Shown here: positions 33,510 through 41,791 of the stretch, piece by piece | Layout: every line of letters begins with the position of its first letter | Position numbering within the stretch: position 1 is the first letter of the stretch | Source: an uncultured Ruminococcus sp. | GTDB taxonomy: Bacteria; Bacillota; Clostridia; Oscillospirales; CAG-272 | Assembly (NCBI GenBank): GCA_902762505.1 | Contig: CACWOQ010000019.1 | Location: 1-52,187 of the forward strand | DNA: 52,187 nucleotides | Direction: 5' to 3' | Notes under the pieces: model-generated | The model's database searches: none | The model's input: the letters and a program-made list of their open reading frames with translations, nothing else | What the model was told of the DNA's origin: nothing | Program-made: the position numbers and the translations under genes

Positions 33510-33947
33510 ATGAACAAAAACGACCCGCTCCTGCTCGGCAATCAGCTTTGTTTCCCGCTTTACGCCGCATCACGGCAGATAATAAAAAAATACAGACCTT
33601 TTCTTGACGAGATAGGTCTGACTTATACTCAGTATATAACGATGATGGTGATATGGGAGTATAACAGCATCAGCGTAAAGGAGCTCGGACACAAGCTCTT
33701 CCTTGACAGCGGCACCCTTTCTCCCGTGCTCAAAAGTCTTGAGGCGAAGGGGTATATAGACAGGCGCCGCAGCGAGGACGACGAACGGATACTGACCGCT
33801 ACCGTAACGGAAGAAGGACTGCGTCTCAAAGAACGCGCTTCATCGGTTCCCGGAAAAATTGCCGGATGCCTGCGCCTTTCCCCGGACGACGGCAAAGCTC
33901 TGTACGATCTTTTATACAAGCTGCTCGATCATGACGGAGACGAATAA
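33510..33947 (+). CDS. MarR-family redox regulator, OhrR-like
   Basis: 145 residues. Strong similarity in pattern to OhrR: NQLCFPLYAASR with the peroxide-sensing cysteine (C14), LTYTQYITMMVIWE, the winged-helix region KELGHKLFLDSGTLSPVLKSLE and RRRSEDDER. OhrR represses organic-peroxide resistance genes until its cysteine is oxidised. No ohr gene is present here; the upstream neighbour is a CDF exporter, so it may control that operon. The ATG at 33510 follows GAGGTGG, eight bases after the CDF stop. Confidence 0.88.
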   Translation: MNKNDPLLLGNQLCFPLYAASRQIIKKYRPFLDEIGLTYTQYITMMVIWEYNSISVKELGHKLFLDSGTLSPVLKSLEAKGYIDRRRSEDDERILTATVTEEGLRLKERASSVPGKIAGCLRLSPDDGKALYDLLYKLLDHDGDE

Positions 33948-33961
33948 AGATCACCGCCTTA

Positions 33962-33987
33962 GCCGACTGTCCCAAAGGACAGTCGGC
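33962..33987. other. Perfect inverted repeat after the OhrR-like gene
   Basis: 11-bp arms (33962-33972 and 33977-33987) with loop CAAA. There is no T run, so it may be a regulator site, a weak terminator or an RNA-stability hairpin. Confidence 0.55.
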
Positions 33988-34049
33988 AGTTATGAGTTCC
34001 GCTTACTTCCCAAGAATCCTGCGCGGGAAGGAACAAAGGGGAAAGGATC

Positions 34050-34087
34050 AGTGAATAGTGAAGAGTGAATAGTGAATAGTGAATAAG
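34050..34087. repeat. Short GTGAATA tandem repeat
   Basis: Degenerate copies of AGTGAATA follow one another between the OhrR-like gene and the tRNA pair. Low-complexity filler; no gene here. Confidence 0.7.
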
Positions 34088-34090
34088 GAA

Positions 34091-34116
34091 AAATCCTGCG
34101 CTGTTGCGCAGGATTT
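34091..34116 (-). terminator. Terminator after tRNA-Trp
   Basis: 11-bp perfect stem (34091-34101 with 34106-34116) with a 4-base loop; TTTTT follows on the minus strand. Confidence 0.88.
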
Positions 34117-34117
34117 T

Positions 34118-34193
34118 TGGCAGGGGCAGAAGGACTTGAACCCACGACACCCAGTTTTGGAGACTGGTGTTCTACCGACTGAACTATACCCCT
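34118..34193 (-). tRNA. tRNA-Trp (anticodon CCA)
   Basis: 76 bases on the minus strand; acceptor AGGGGTA with TGCCCCT, anticodon stem CCAGT/ACTGG around CTCCAAA, T loop TTCAAGT, and encoded CCA. Confidence 0.93.
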
Positions 34194-34202
34194 ATATGAA
34201 AA

Positions 34203-34224
34203 CCCGGAATCTATTGACTCCGGG
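34203..34224 (-). terminator. Weak hairpin between the two tRNAs
   Basis: A 6-bp CCCGGA/TCCGGG stem followed by TTTT on the minus strand. It may end or process part of the tRNA-Met transcripts. Confidence 0.5.
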
Positions 34225-34231
34225 CTTGTGA

Positions 34232-34308
34232 TGGTGGGCCTTCAGGGACTCGAACCCCGGACCGACCGGTTATGAGCCGGTTGCTCTAACCAACTGAGCT
34301 AAAAGCCC
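34232..34308 (-). tRNA. tRNA with anticodon CAT (Met elongator or Ile2)
   Basis: 77 bases on the minus strand; acceptor GGGCTTT with AAGGCCC, D arm AGCTCAGTTGGTTAGAGCA, anticodon stem ACCGG/CCGGT around CTCATAA, encoded CCA. A CAT anticodon is used both by elongator tRNA-Met and, after lysidine modification, by tRNA-Ile2; the body does not settle which. It is not the initiator type, since the first acceptor pair G-C is matched. Confidence 0.9.
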
Positions 34309-34331
34309 GTCCGCTTGAATTCAGCCTATAT

Positions 34332-34360
34332 AATATATCACAAAATTCCCGTCTTGTCAA
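34332..34360 (-). promoter_or_regulatory. Promoter of the tRNA-Met/Trp pair
   Basis: Minus strand: -35 TTGACA (34355-34360), 17-base spacer ending TGTGA, -10 TATATT (34332-34337). Confidence 0.85.
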
Positions 34361-34426
34361 GATGTTTTTGCAAAATTCCGAAAAAAATTTGTATGCGTCA
34401 AACAGACGGAAAGATTCGTTTTAACC

Positions 34427-34455
34427 TTTACAAATCAAAGCGATTGTGATATAAT
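34427..34455 (+). promoter_or_regulatory. Promoter of the NERD-domain gene
   Basis: -35 TTTACA (34427-34432), 17-base spacer ending TGTGA, -10 TATAAT (34450-34455). Confidence 0.82.
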
Positions 34456-34497
34456 GCCTATGTACTTAATTATAGCCAAACGGGGGTTTTTCACTGT

Positions 34498-35502
34498 ATG
34501 TCAAGTCAAAACATTGTCACATTTTTAATTATACTTATATTGCCGCAAATTTTGGCGATTCCAGCAATAGTTATTCCATTGTCAGCATCAAAAGCCAAGC
34601 GAAAAGCGCGTGAGCAAGCGATAAACGAATACATGAATACAACGTATTACAAGATGACCGGAATCCCGTATGATATAGTTATGAGCGACAAAGGAAAGCT
34701 CGGCGAATACTCTTTGTATCTTACTTTTCGCCATCTTGAAAATTACGGAATGAGATTTCTTTTCAACGTATACGTACCAAAACCTGACGGATCAACAACT
34801 GAAATCGATATGCTGACAGTATCCTGCAAAGGAATATTTGTGTTTGAAAATAAAAACTATTCGGGATTTATATCCGGATATGAAGACAACGAATTTTGGT
34901 ATCAGACTATCACGACAAAAAGCGGAAAAAGAACCGTTACGGAATTCTATAATCCGGTTAAGCAAAACAGAACTCACGTAAAATATTTAAAAAAATTGCT
35001 CGGCGACGGATTGCCGATGTATTCCGTTATTGTTTTCTCCGACGACTGCAGCTTTCAGGGTGTAAAACTGAACTACATTGACACAACTGTTGTAAACAGA
35101 GCTTATGCTCTTGACGCGTTCGATTATATTTACGGTCAGATAAATAACGATTATCTGAGCGTTGAGGATATAAACGGCATTTCCGATTATCTGTCACACT
35201 TTTCAAACGTTGATCAGTCTGTCCGCAATGCTCATATAGAAAACGTGAGTCGTTATGTTTATAAAGACACGCTTGCTTATAACGGTCAGTCACGTCCCGC
35301 GCCAGTCGATTTTTTCGGATACTCAATGAATGGTTACACGGCATCCGAAGCACCGGAAAAACAAACGGAACAGTTATTCTGTCCCGTTTGCGGAAATAAG
35401 CTTGTCATAAGGACTGCGAAAAAAGGCAGAAACACAGGGGTACGGTTTTACGGTTGTTCCGCTTATCCGGTGTGCAATTATACGAGAAAAATTGAAGGAT
35501 AA
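34498..35502 (+). CDS. NERD-domain protein with membrane anchor and topoisomerase-type zinc finger
   Basis: 334 residues. One membrane span at about 6-28, then a NERD (nuclease-related) domain about 65-180 with the restriction-fold pattern GKLGEYSLYL, TEIDMLTVSCKGIFVFENKNYSG (acidic residues followed by E-x-K), and at the C-terminus a four-cysteine zinc finger CPVCG...YGCSAYPVC of the topoisomerase I type. Such proteins are thought to act on nucleic acids, but the role is unproved. Lower G+C than the neighbours. Alone between the tRNA pair and a methyltransferase remnant; a defence or mobile-element link is possible. Confidence 0.85.
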   Translation: MSSQNIVTFLIILILPQILAIPAIVIPLSASKAKRKAREQAINEYMNTTYYKMTGIPYDIVMSDKGKLGEYSLYLTFRHLENYGMRFLFNVYVPKPDGSTTEIDMLTVSCKGIFVFENKNYSGFISGYEDNEFWYQTITTKSGKRTVTEFYNPVKQNRTHVKYLKKLLGDGLPMYSVIVFSDDCSFQGVKLNYIDTTVVNRAYALDAFDYIYGQINNDYLSVEDINGISDYLSHFSNVDQSVRNAHIENVSRYVYKDTLAYNGQSRPAPVDFFGYSMNGYTASEAPEKQTEQLFCPVCGNKLVIRTAKKGRNTGVRFYGCSAYPVCNYTRKIEG

Positions 35503-35504
35503 AA

Positions 35505-35624
35505 ATGAAATATACCGATATCAATTCCGAAACGGTCGGTCGGCGGCCAGGCGATGGGCGGGAACGGGAAGCGCCCGTATCTCGCCAAGCGTATCTCCGC
35601 GCGGTCAGACCGGGTCCGGGCTGA
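35505..35624 (+). pseudogene. N-terminal remnant of a SAM-dependent methyltransferase
   Basis: An ATG-started frame of 39 residues begins MKYTDINSETVGRR and continues GDGREREAPVSRQAYLRAV. This matches the start of a common clostridial class-I methyltransferase (MKYTDIN..T.DRWV..GWEWG.PISHEEY.RA) with several Trp to Arg and His to Arg changes, and then stops. The methyltransferase body is gone. It overlaps the 3' end of the phosphodiesterase gene on the other strand. A decayed gene start; recognition is from memory of the family. Confidence 0.6.
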
Positions 35625-36156
35625 ATCTTTCGTATTCTCCGCCCTGCAGATCGTACCGTGTGAATACGCCGTCGCAAAGCGTCATATACGAATGCGGCGA
35701 GCCGTTTTTCGGTATTGAAACGGATCCCGGGTTGATATAGATATAATCGCCGTGATCCTCGTACGCGGGCACGTGCGTGTGTCCGTGGAGCAGTATCGCG
35801 CCGCCCTTTATCTTCGGCGGATTTCCGGTATTGTAAACGTGGCCGTGGGTTGCGAAGATCATCATGCCGGCGTCGTGTATTACGCAGTAATCGGCGAGCA
35901 CGGGGAAATCGAGCACCATCTGATCCACCTCCGCCTCACAGTTTCCGCGCACGGCGAATATCTCCCCGGAAAGCGCGTTGAGCGCGGCGATGACCCGCTT
36001 CGGATCGTAATCGCGCGGAAGGTCGTTTCTCGGACCGTGATAAAGCAGATCTCCGAGCAGAAGCATCCTGTCCGCTCCGCTTTTCACATACGCTTCGATC
36101 ATTTTATCGCAATAGTAAGCCGAGCCGTGTATATCGGACGCGATGAACCATTTCAT
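35605..36156 (-). CDS. yfcE: Calcineurin-like phosphodiesterase, YfcE family
   Basis: 183 residues, normal length. Metallophosphoesterase motifs: SDIHGS at the N-terminus, LLGDLLYHGPRN, VRGNCEAE, FATHGHVYN and LLHGHTHVPAYE, giving the full set of Asp, His and Asn ligands for two metals. YfcE acts on phosphodiester model substrates; the natural one is unknown. Single gene with its own promoter; no T-run terminator seen. Confidence 0.92.
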   Translation of the reverse strand: MKWFIASDIHGSAYYCDKMIEAYVKSGADRMLLLGDLLYHGPRNDLPRDYDPKRVIAALNALSGEIFAVRGNCEAEVDQMVLDFPVLADYCVIHDAGMMIFATHGHVYNTGNPPKIKGGAILLHGHTHVPAYEDHGDYIYINPGSVSIPKNGSPHSYMTLCDGVFTRYDLQGGEYERFSPDPV

Positions 36157-36177
36157 AAAAAACTCCGTTTTTATTTT

Positions 36178-36206
36178 ATTATAAACCGCCCGGATGAGTT
36201 TTGCAA
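36178..36206 (-). promoter_or_regulatory. Sigma-A promoter of yfcE
   Basis: Minus strand: -35 TTGCAA (36201-36206), 17-base spacer, -10 TATAAT (36178-36183). Confidence 0.78.
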
Positions 36207-36227
36207 CGCATAAAAGTCAATTTTCTA

Positions 36228-36257
36228 TTGACATTTTGATCATCCGTGTGATATAAT
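36228..36257 (+). promoter_or_regulatory. Sigma-A promoter of the glycosidase-like lipoprotein
   Basis: Consensus -35 TTGACA (36228-36233), 18-base spacer ending TGTGA, -10 TATAAT (36252-36257). Confidence 0.88.
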
Positions 36258-36286
36258 CGTTTTGACATAAGCAACAGGAGGCAATC

Positions 36287-38356
36287 GTGAAAAAGTTAAA
36301 ACTGTTTTCTCTTCTTCTTACCGTTCTTACGGTGTTTCCTCTGTGCCTGCATTCCTGCACTCAGGCTGACCAGCCGGCTGTGACGGAAACGGGAGACGGA
36401 ACGTCCGAAACGACAGACGTCCCCGGTACCGAGCCCGGGACGGAAAGCGCAGCGGACGAAGTCACCGAGGATCCGCACGCGTCGGATTTCAATTACGGCA
36501 AGGTCAAATACGAAAAGATCACCGACAGCACCTTCATTAAGGAATACCCCGACGATCAGATCGGCAAGGTCGCCGTCAAGGGCGGCGACGGAGTAGTCGA
36601 GCTGTTTTACTCGGATTTTTCCGACGGTGATCCGAATTGCGGCGGCAAAGCCATATCGCGCGCCGACACCAGCGCCGGCGTGATCGACGGTGTGATGTAC
36701 GTCCCGTACTCCGAATCCGCGCCGAATCATATTTCCGGCGCATGGACTACGTGGGCGCCCGACGTGAACGTGAACTATTCCGAATACAAGCAGTCTCAGC
36801 TTTCCGCGGATCTTACGTTCTATTCCGCAAGCGGAAACCCCTGGATGAGCGCTTTCATCGGCTGCTTTGTCAGCGATTACACCTTCAAGATCCCGGACAA
36901 CGTGGGAGACGGCGTTTGGCTGTCCTTCAACGAGGTCTCGGGTACGATAAACGTCTTCGCGGCCGACCAAGCGAATTGGGCGTGGCCTACGGGAAACGTC
37001 GCGGTACCGGTCGACACGTCGCTTATGACGGGTCAGGTAAAGCTTGACGTAGTCTGCACCGCCGACAAACAGATATACGTCTACCTCGGCGGCACGCTTT
37101 CCGCGCACGTCGTGTGCGAAAAAGGCAAGGTCACCATATACGACGGATCGGATACGGAAATCTATACCGGCGCCTTTGATATGAATTCAGTATCCGGCGC
37201 ACATTACAGCGTATTCTGCCACGGCGGCGGAGGAACAGGAGTTGATGAAATGGCTGTTTACGGATGCTCGGTCGGCGTTGACAAGACCGAAACGACGGTA
37301 GTTGCGACGCCGGTCGGAGACAACAAACTCGGGTACGACATAACCGATCAGACCGACGTCGTCGGCATTTGCTATACGATGTGGTTCAACGCGATCCACG
37401 GAGACGGCGACGGCAAGAATGAAAACGCTCTCAACGGTACAGAGCTTAAAGAAAAATACGGCTTCAGCACGGAGTTCGGATTCGGTAAAGCGGGCGATCA
37501 GCACAACGCGGTCCCGCAGTTCCACTACTGGGCAAAGCCCGCTCAGGGTTATTACAGGAGCACCGATAAGGACGCTATCAGAAACAACATGACGCTCCTT
37601 TACAACGCGGGGATCAATTTCATAATCCTCGACTATACGTACGCAACCGCCCCCGGTTACGATCCCGGCACTTCGGTATGGTCCAGCTACATTTACAAAC
37701 CCTCCGTTGCGCTGCTCGATACGATAATGGAAATGAGAGCCGAGGGACTCGGCACGCCGTACGTCGTTTACTGGATGGGCAGCGAGAATATGTTCGACTA
37801 TATAGACGAATACTTCATGAGCGTCGAAAAATGGAAGGACTGCTTCGTTTACTGGAACGATAAGCCCTTCATAATGAACTGGCAGTACAATAAAAAATAT
37901 AAGACAGACAAGTACACCGTAAAAGGCATGTACGGTCTGAGAGGCATTGCGAAGCCGAATCAGTGGAGCTACCTTGAAATCGACAATTCAAAGACCGTAT
38001 CGAAATACAACGGCAAGCCGGAGCACGTAAGCTGCTGCGTCGCGTCCCAGGAGACTTATATGTCGGTCTCCACCGCTCACGGCAGGGACGGCGGAAGGTT
38101 CTGGAACAAACAATGGCAGACCGCGTTCGACGTCCATCCGAAGATCGTCACGCTGACGTGGTGGAACGAATGGTGCGCACAGCTTTATAAAATCGACGGC
38201 GTAGGCTACATCTTCACCGACAACTTCGATATAGAGCACAGCCGCGACATTGAGCCGATGGAAGGCGGCCACGGTGATCAGTACTACAAATGGATGTGCG
38301 AATACATCAGGGCGTACAGAGCCGGCGAGCCGTGCCCCGATCTTACCGAAAAATAA
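36287..38356 (+). CDS. Secreted glycosidase-like lipoprotein (DUF5010/GH71-GH99-like barrel)
   Basis: 689 residues. Lipoprotein signal ending CLHSCTQ, a Thr/Glu/Asp linker to about 65, a beta-sandwich domain about 90-330, then a TIM-barrel-like part about 350-680 (DVVGICYTMWFNAI, VPQFHYWAKPAQGYY, NNMTLLYNAGINFIILDYT, VYWNDKPFIMNWQ, IVTLTWWNEWCAQ). The NEW motif and barrel layout recall DUF5010 and the endo-acting GH71/GH99 groups; catalytic residues are not certain. AACAGGAGG precedes the start. It acts outside the cell, probably on a host or plant glycan. Monocistronic with its own terminator. Confidence 0.7.
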   Translation: MKKLKLFSLLLTVLTVFPLCLHSCTQADQPAVTETGDGTSETTDVPGTEPGTESAADEVTEDPHASDFNYGKVKYEKITDSTFIKEYPDDQIGKVAVKGGDGVVELFYSDFSDGDPNCGGKAISRADTSAGVIDGVMYVPYSESAPNHISGAWTTWAPDVNVNYSEYKQSQLSADLTFYSASGNPWMSAFIGCFVSDYTFKIPDNVGDGVWLSFNEVSGTINVFAADQANWAWPTGNVAVPVDTSLMTGQVKLDVVCTADKQIYVYLGGTLSAHVVCEKGKVTIYDGSDTEIYTGAFDMNSVSGAHYSVFCHGGGGTGVDEMAVYGCSVGVDKTETTVVATPVGDNKLGYDITDQTDVVGICYTMWFNAIHGDGDGKNENALNGTELKEKYGFSTEFGFGKAGDQHNAVPQFHYWAKPAQGYYRSTDKDAIRNNMTLLYNAGINFIILDYTYATAPGYDPGTSVWSSYIYKPSVALLDTIMEMRAEGLGTPYVVYWMGSENMFDYIDEYFMSVEKWKDCFVYWNDKPFIMNWQYNKKYKTDKYTVKGMYGLRGIAKPNQWSYLEIDNSKTVSKYNGKPEHVSCCVASQETYMSVSTAHGRDGGRFWNKQWQTAFDVHPKIVTLTWWNEWCAQLYKIDGVGYIFTDNFDIEHSRDIEPMEGGHGDQYYKWMCEYIRAYRAGEPCPDLTEK

Positions 38357-38404
38357 AAACGGAACGTCGGAGCAGGACGCTCTTAAAGACAGTTTAATAA
38401 AAAG

Positions 38405-38449
38405 ACCGGCTGAAGTAAGGACAATGAAGCCCTTATTTCAGCCGGTTTT
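38405..38449. terminator. Terminator, probably bidirectional
   Basis: 16-bp stem (38405-38420 with 38431-38446) with a G-U pair, then TTTT on the plus strand. It lies between the converging lipoprotein and LCP genes. Confidence 0.82.
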
Positions 38450-38506
38450 CCGTCGCATGCCTCTGCCGGATGTCCTTTTGAACAGTCAGCGGATACGTTT
38501 CTTTTT

Positions 38507-39718
38507 TCAGTTGCCGTTATAAAGATAATCGTACAGCGCCTTGCGGTTTGCCGGTATGTCGAACTTCGTCACGGCAAGATTTCCGGTATATCCCGGCGGC
38601 TTCACGTAAGCGTAAGACCAGGTATCGGGGAAAGGCATCTGAGTCGTTTTTACCGACACGGAGCCTTTGGCGAACACTTCGGCGGCAAGCTGCAGCGCCT
38701 CGTTCAGCGGTACGTTCGTCTTGCAGTAGCCGAGCATTGTCTTCACGGTTTTGACCGCTTTCGCGGCGGGCATTTTCCGAAGCGCGTCGTATACGGCGAG
38801 AAGTACTTTTCTCTGCCTTTCGGCGCGTGCGAAATCGGTTCCTGCGAGACTTCTGTTCCGTGCGAACGCAAGCGCTCTTTCGCCGTTCAGATGGTTCACT
38901 CCCTCGTGCACGTCGCTCCAGCGGGAGGCGTAATACTCCGCCTCGGCGCGGCTGAGGCTGATATCGACTCCGCCGACCTCGTCAACGATCTTTTTGACGC
39001 CGTAGAAATCGACGACCGCGTACTTTTGTATATCCGTTTGAAGCACGTAGTTTACGGTGTTAATATATAGTCCCATTCCGCCGTAAGACAGGGCGTGTCC
39101 GAGCTTGTTCCAGTTGTGACCCTCTATCGGAACGTAGCTGTCACGCAGAAGCGAAACGAGCCTGACGTTTCCGGTTTCATGATTGTATGACACGATCATC
39201 GCCGAATCCGCTCTGCCGTAATACGTACCGACGTCACGTCCGACGAAAAGCACGTTTTCGATCTTGTCGGATATCCTGTCGACTTTGTATATCGGTATGC
39301 TTCCGACGTACGTTCCTGCTTCCTCCGGGGACAGCGTTTCCGCTTCCGTTTCAGGCGCCGTCGTCTCCGCGGGCACCGTTACGGTCACGGCGTCAGTCGC
39401 GCTTGTCTCAGGTTCTTCCGTTTCATCCGGTACTCCGGTCACGTCAAAATCGGTGCCGGGCGAATCCATCGTTTCAATAACGTGCGGCGGATCTATAAGC
39501 TCGCTCTCGTCGACCGAGTAATCATCCGTCCGCTCGACCACCGGTACGCCGGTTTCGTACGCCTGTCCATACCTGTTCTGCGCGTACAGATACGCGCCGC
39601 CGCCGGCAAGCAGCACGGCGGCGAGGATCACGGCGACCGTTATGACGACGGCTTTGCCGGCGCCTTTTTTTACGGTCTTTCCGTCCGTTTCAGCGGACGT
39701 ATTTTTTGACGATCTCAT
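38507..39718 (-). CDS. LytR-CpsA-Psr (LCP) family cell-wall polymer ligase
   Basis: 403 residues: a short cytoplasmic part, one membrane span at about 24-45, an acidic Thr/Glu/Pro linker to about 140, then the LCP domain (NVLFVGRDVGTYYGRADSAMI, LVSLLRDSYVPIEG, ALSYGGMGLYINTVNYVL, YAVVDFYGVKKIVDEVGGVD, HLNGERALAFARNRS). LCP enzymes move wall teichoic acid or capsule from lipid carriers to peptidoglycan outside the membrane. Its start overlaps the kinase gene by 29 bases. Last gene of the envelope cluster, fitting the CapA-like and phosphatase genes upstream. Confidence 0.92.
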   Translation of the reverse strand: MRSSKNTSAETDGKTVKKGAGKAVVITVAVILAAVLLAGGGAYLYAQNRYGQAYETGVPVVERTDDYSVDESELIDPPHVIETMDSPGTDFDVTGVPDETEEPETSATDAVTVTVPAETTAPETEAETLSPEEAGTYVGSIPIYKVDRISDKIENVLFVGRDVGTYYGRADSAMIVSYNHETGNVRLVSLLRDSYVPIEGHNWNKLGHALSYGGMGLYINTVNYVLQTDIQKYAVVDFYGVKKIVDEVGGVDISLSRAEAEYYASRWSDVHEGVNHLNGERALAFARNRSLAGTDFARAERQRKVLLAVYDALRKMPAAKAVKTVKTMLGYCKTNVPLNEALQLAAEVFAKGSVSVKTTQMPFPDTWSYAYVKPPGYTGNLAVTKFDIPANRKALYDYLYNGN

Positions 39719-40778
39719 CCATCTGATCCTTTTTATTTATCATATCCGCGGCAAGCGCTATCTGACATCTCGTGCGGACGAGGTTATGCTCCGGATAATT
39801 TAGCTTGAAGTATTTATCGCCGTCAAGATAGTCGTCAAGGAACCTCACGGCAAGCTCCACCGTCATGGTGATCGCTCCGAGTGAAAGCGTTTCAAGCTCT
39901 TTTTCGGTCGACGTATTGCGTATCATGCCGACGAATCCGCGCGTGAAAGCCTCGAATTTAACCATATCGAGCCCTGTTTTCGACGTATCGGGCTCGTCCT
40001 CGTCCGATTTGTTGGCGCCGAATCTTATCGCGTCGCCGTAATCGTAAGCGACAAGCCCCGGCATTACGGTATCGAGGTCGATGACCGCGAGTGTTTCATT
40101 CGTCTTCTCGTCGAACAGGATATTGTTACCCTTCGTATCGTTATGAGTAACGCGAAGAGGAAGCTCGCCCGCCTCAAGCATATTCACGAGCATTTCCGCG
40201 CATTTTCTGTTCTTTTTGAGAAATTCGATCTCCGGCAAAACAGACGAAACGCGTCCCGCAGGATCCGCTTCGACCGTTTCCATAAGCTTTTCGTATCTTT
40301 TTTTCGTATCGTGGAAGCCGGGGATTATCTCGTATAAAGTCGACGCGTCGTAATCGGACAAAAGAAGCTGGAAGTTTCCGAATGCCGCGCCCGCCGCTTC
40401 GAGCAGAGCCGGATCGTCAAACGTATCGTACGTCACGGAGCCGGGGACGAATCTGTACGCGCGCCAGAAGCTGCCGTCGCCGTCAACGTAATAATTTTTT
40501 CCGTCCGCCGCGTCGAGGAATCTCAGGACTCCGCGGCTGCGCTTGTCCTCGGGAAGCTTGGCGGCGATATGCTCCGTCACTCCCCTGACGTTTGACATTA
40601 TGTATTCCGGTTTTTTGAAAACGTACGTGTTTATGCTCTGTATTATATAACTGTCGTGTCTGTCACCGTCGACGAAATCGACCTTGAACGTTTTGTTGAT
40701 GTTTCCGTTTTTCAGAACTGTGACGCCGGAGCATTTGCCCGGCAGTCCGAATATTTTATATATTCCGGTAAGATCCAT
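39690..40778 (-). CDS. APH-type sugar kinase, N-acetylhexosamine 1-kinase-like
   Basis: 362 residues with the aminoglycoside-phosphotransferase/choline-kinase fold: NGNINKTFKV, catalytic loop VTHNDTKGNNILFD and metal site AVIDLDTVMPGLVAYDYGDAIRFGA. The latter wording is that of NahK, the kinase that phosphorylates GlcNAc/GalNAc at C1 in bifidobacteria. The substrate here is inferred. Starts 15 bases after the PHP phosphatase; overlaps LCP by 29 bases, so they are coupled. The sugar clusters around it support a hexosamine role. Confidence 0.83.
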   Translation of the reverse strand: MDLTGIYKIFGLPGKCSGVTVLKNGNINKTFKVDFVDGDRHDSYIIQSINTYVFKKPEYIMSNVRGVTEHIAAKLPEDKRSRGVLRFLDAADGKNYYVDGDGSFWRAYRFVPGSVTYDTFDDPALLEAAGAAFGNFQLLLSDYDASTLYEIIPGFHDTKKRYEKLMETVEADPAGRVSSVLPEIEFLKKNRKCAEMLVNMLEAGELPLRVTHNDTKGNNILFDEKTNETLAVIDLDTVMPGLVAYDYGDAIRFGANKSDEDEPDTSKTGLDMVKFEAFTRGFVGMIRNTSTEKELETLSLGAITMTVELAVRFLDDYLDGDKYFKLNYPEHNLVRTRCQIALAADMINKKDQMDEIVKKYVR

Positions 40779-40793
40779 GTCGTTCCTTTCAAT

Positions 40794-41516
40794 TCAGCCT
40801 TGCAGCTTTTTATCTATTCTTTTATTGAATCTTTCGTTGTTGTGCATTATCGACTCGCGCAGATACGAAAGGCGCCCGCTGGCGAGCTTTTTCAGCGCGA
40901 CGTCATAGTCCGGCGCGCGCTTTTCAAGATCGTGCGTGTCGGTCCCGATCACGAACCGGAGATCCGATACGTTATATCCCTTCAGCGGATCTGAGACGAA
41001 CAGTCCGTGAAACGCCTCGCAGTTGAGCTGAAAGACAAGCCCGGAGTAATCGAACAGACTGCCGCAGATATCCTTTTTATACGCGGCGGTGACTCTGTTT
41101 ACGTGCGCTATCATGACCCTCATTTTTCTCTCAAAAAGCAGGGTCTCGATCAGATCGAACATCCACGTGCCGAACGGCTCCCGCGGGAATTCGATCAGAT
41201 ACGTATCGGTATACTGCAATTCAAGCCCAGAATAATCGAGTTCGCCGATGCCGCGAGCCATATAAATCTCGGCGCCGGTAAACACCTCGGGCATGGTATC
41301 TGCGTCGTATACCTCCATAAGGCGTTCGTATGCGCTCTGTCTGCGCTTTATGAAATTTTCCGGCGTTTCGCGTCTGAAATCAAAATGTGACGTCAGAAAT
41401 ACGCGGTCCACTCCCTGTTTTTTCAACCGCGTAAGCTGCCCGGCGGATATCTCTGCGTTTTCGGCGCCGTCATCCATGCCGGGCAGTATGTGACTGTGAA
41501 AGTCTATATTCCTCAC
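40794..41516 (-). CDS. PHP-type protein tyrosine phosphatase, CpsB/YwqE-like
   Basis: About 240 residues. PHP metal-binding pattern: FHSHILPGMDDGAENAE at the N-terminus, FLTSHFDFRRE, EIYMARG, MIAHVNR and VIGTDTHDLEKRAPDYD, as in the Wzb/CpsB/YwqE manganese phosphatases that act on the tyrosine kinase controlling capsule synthesis. The frame opens earlier inside the PqqD gene; the GTG at 41516, right before RNIDFHSH, is the natural start. No tyrosine kinase gene is present in this window. It sits in an envelope-polymer cluster. Confidence 0.86.
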   Translation of the reverse strand: MRNIDFHSHILPGMDDGAENAEISAGQLTRLKKQGVDRVFLTSHFDFRRETPENFIKRRQSAYERLMEVYDADTMPEVFTGAEIYMARGIGELDYSGLELQYTDTYLIEFPREPFGTWMFDLIETLLFERKMRVMIAHVNRVTAAYKKDICGSLFDYSGLVFQLNCEAFHGLFVSDPLKGYNVSDLRFVIGTDTHDLEKRAPDYDVALKKLASGRLSYLRESIMHNNERFNKRIDKKLQG

Positions 41517-41526
41517 TGTTGTTCTC

Positions 41527-41790
41527 TTACGAGAGCAGGCCGGCGGCTCGGAGCTCCGAAACGAACGCCGCAACGTCCGCATCCGCCTGCTCTTTTTCTA
41601 TTTCGTATTCATCCGTCAAAGCGGCAGAGAGACCGGCTTCATCGGTCTCGGACTGAAGCTTCTGGAACAGTATGCGTCCGGTATCGTTTAAGATTATCGG
41701 TTCGCTTTTATGCTCCGCGTCGGGACCGGACGGTACGGCATAGACGGTGCCGTTGAATTCTCTTATAAGATACTGTGAATTAAGCTTCAT
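41527..41790 (-). CDS. PqqD-family peptide-chaperone-like protein
   Basis: 87 residues with a winged-helix PqqD/RRE look: YLIREFNGTVYAVPSG, IILNDTGRILFQKL and DVAAFVSELRAAGLL. PqqD domains bind leader peptides of modified peptides, and similar proteins sit next to CpsB-like phosphatases and HPr-kinase-like genes in polysaccharide loci. No radical-SAM enzyme or precursor peptide is seen here. Start ATG 41790 with AGGGA upstream; the open frame before it is not used. It follows the 96-residue gene with one base between and precedes the phosphatase by 10 bases. Confidence 0.8.
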   Translation of the reverse strand: MKLNSQYLIREFNGTVYAVPSGPDAEHKSEPIILNDTGRILFQKLQSETDEAGLSAALTDEYEIEKEQADADVAAFVSELRAAGLLS

Positions 41791-41791
41791 T

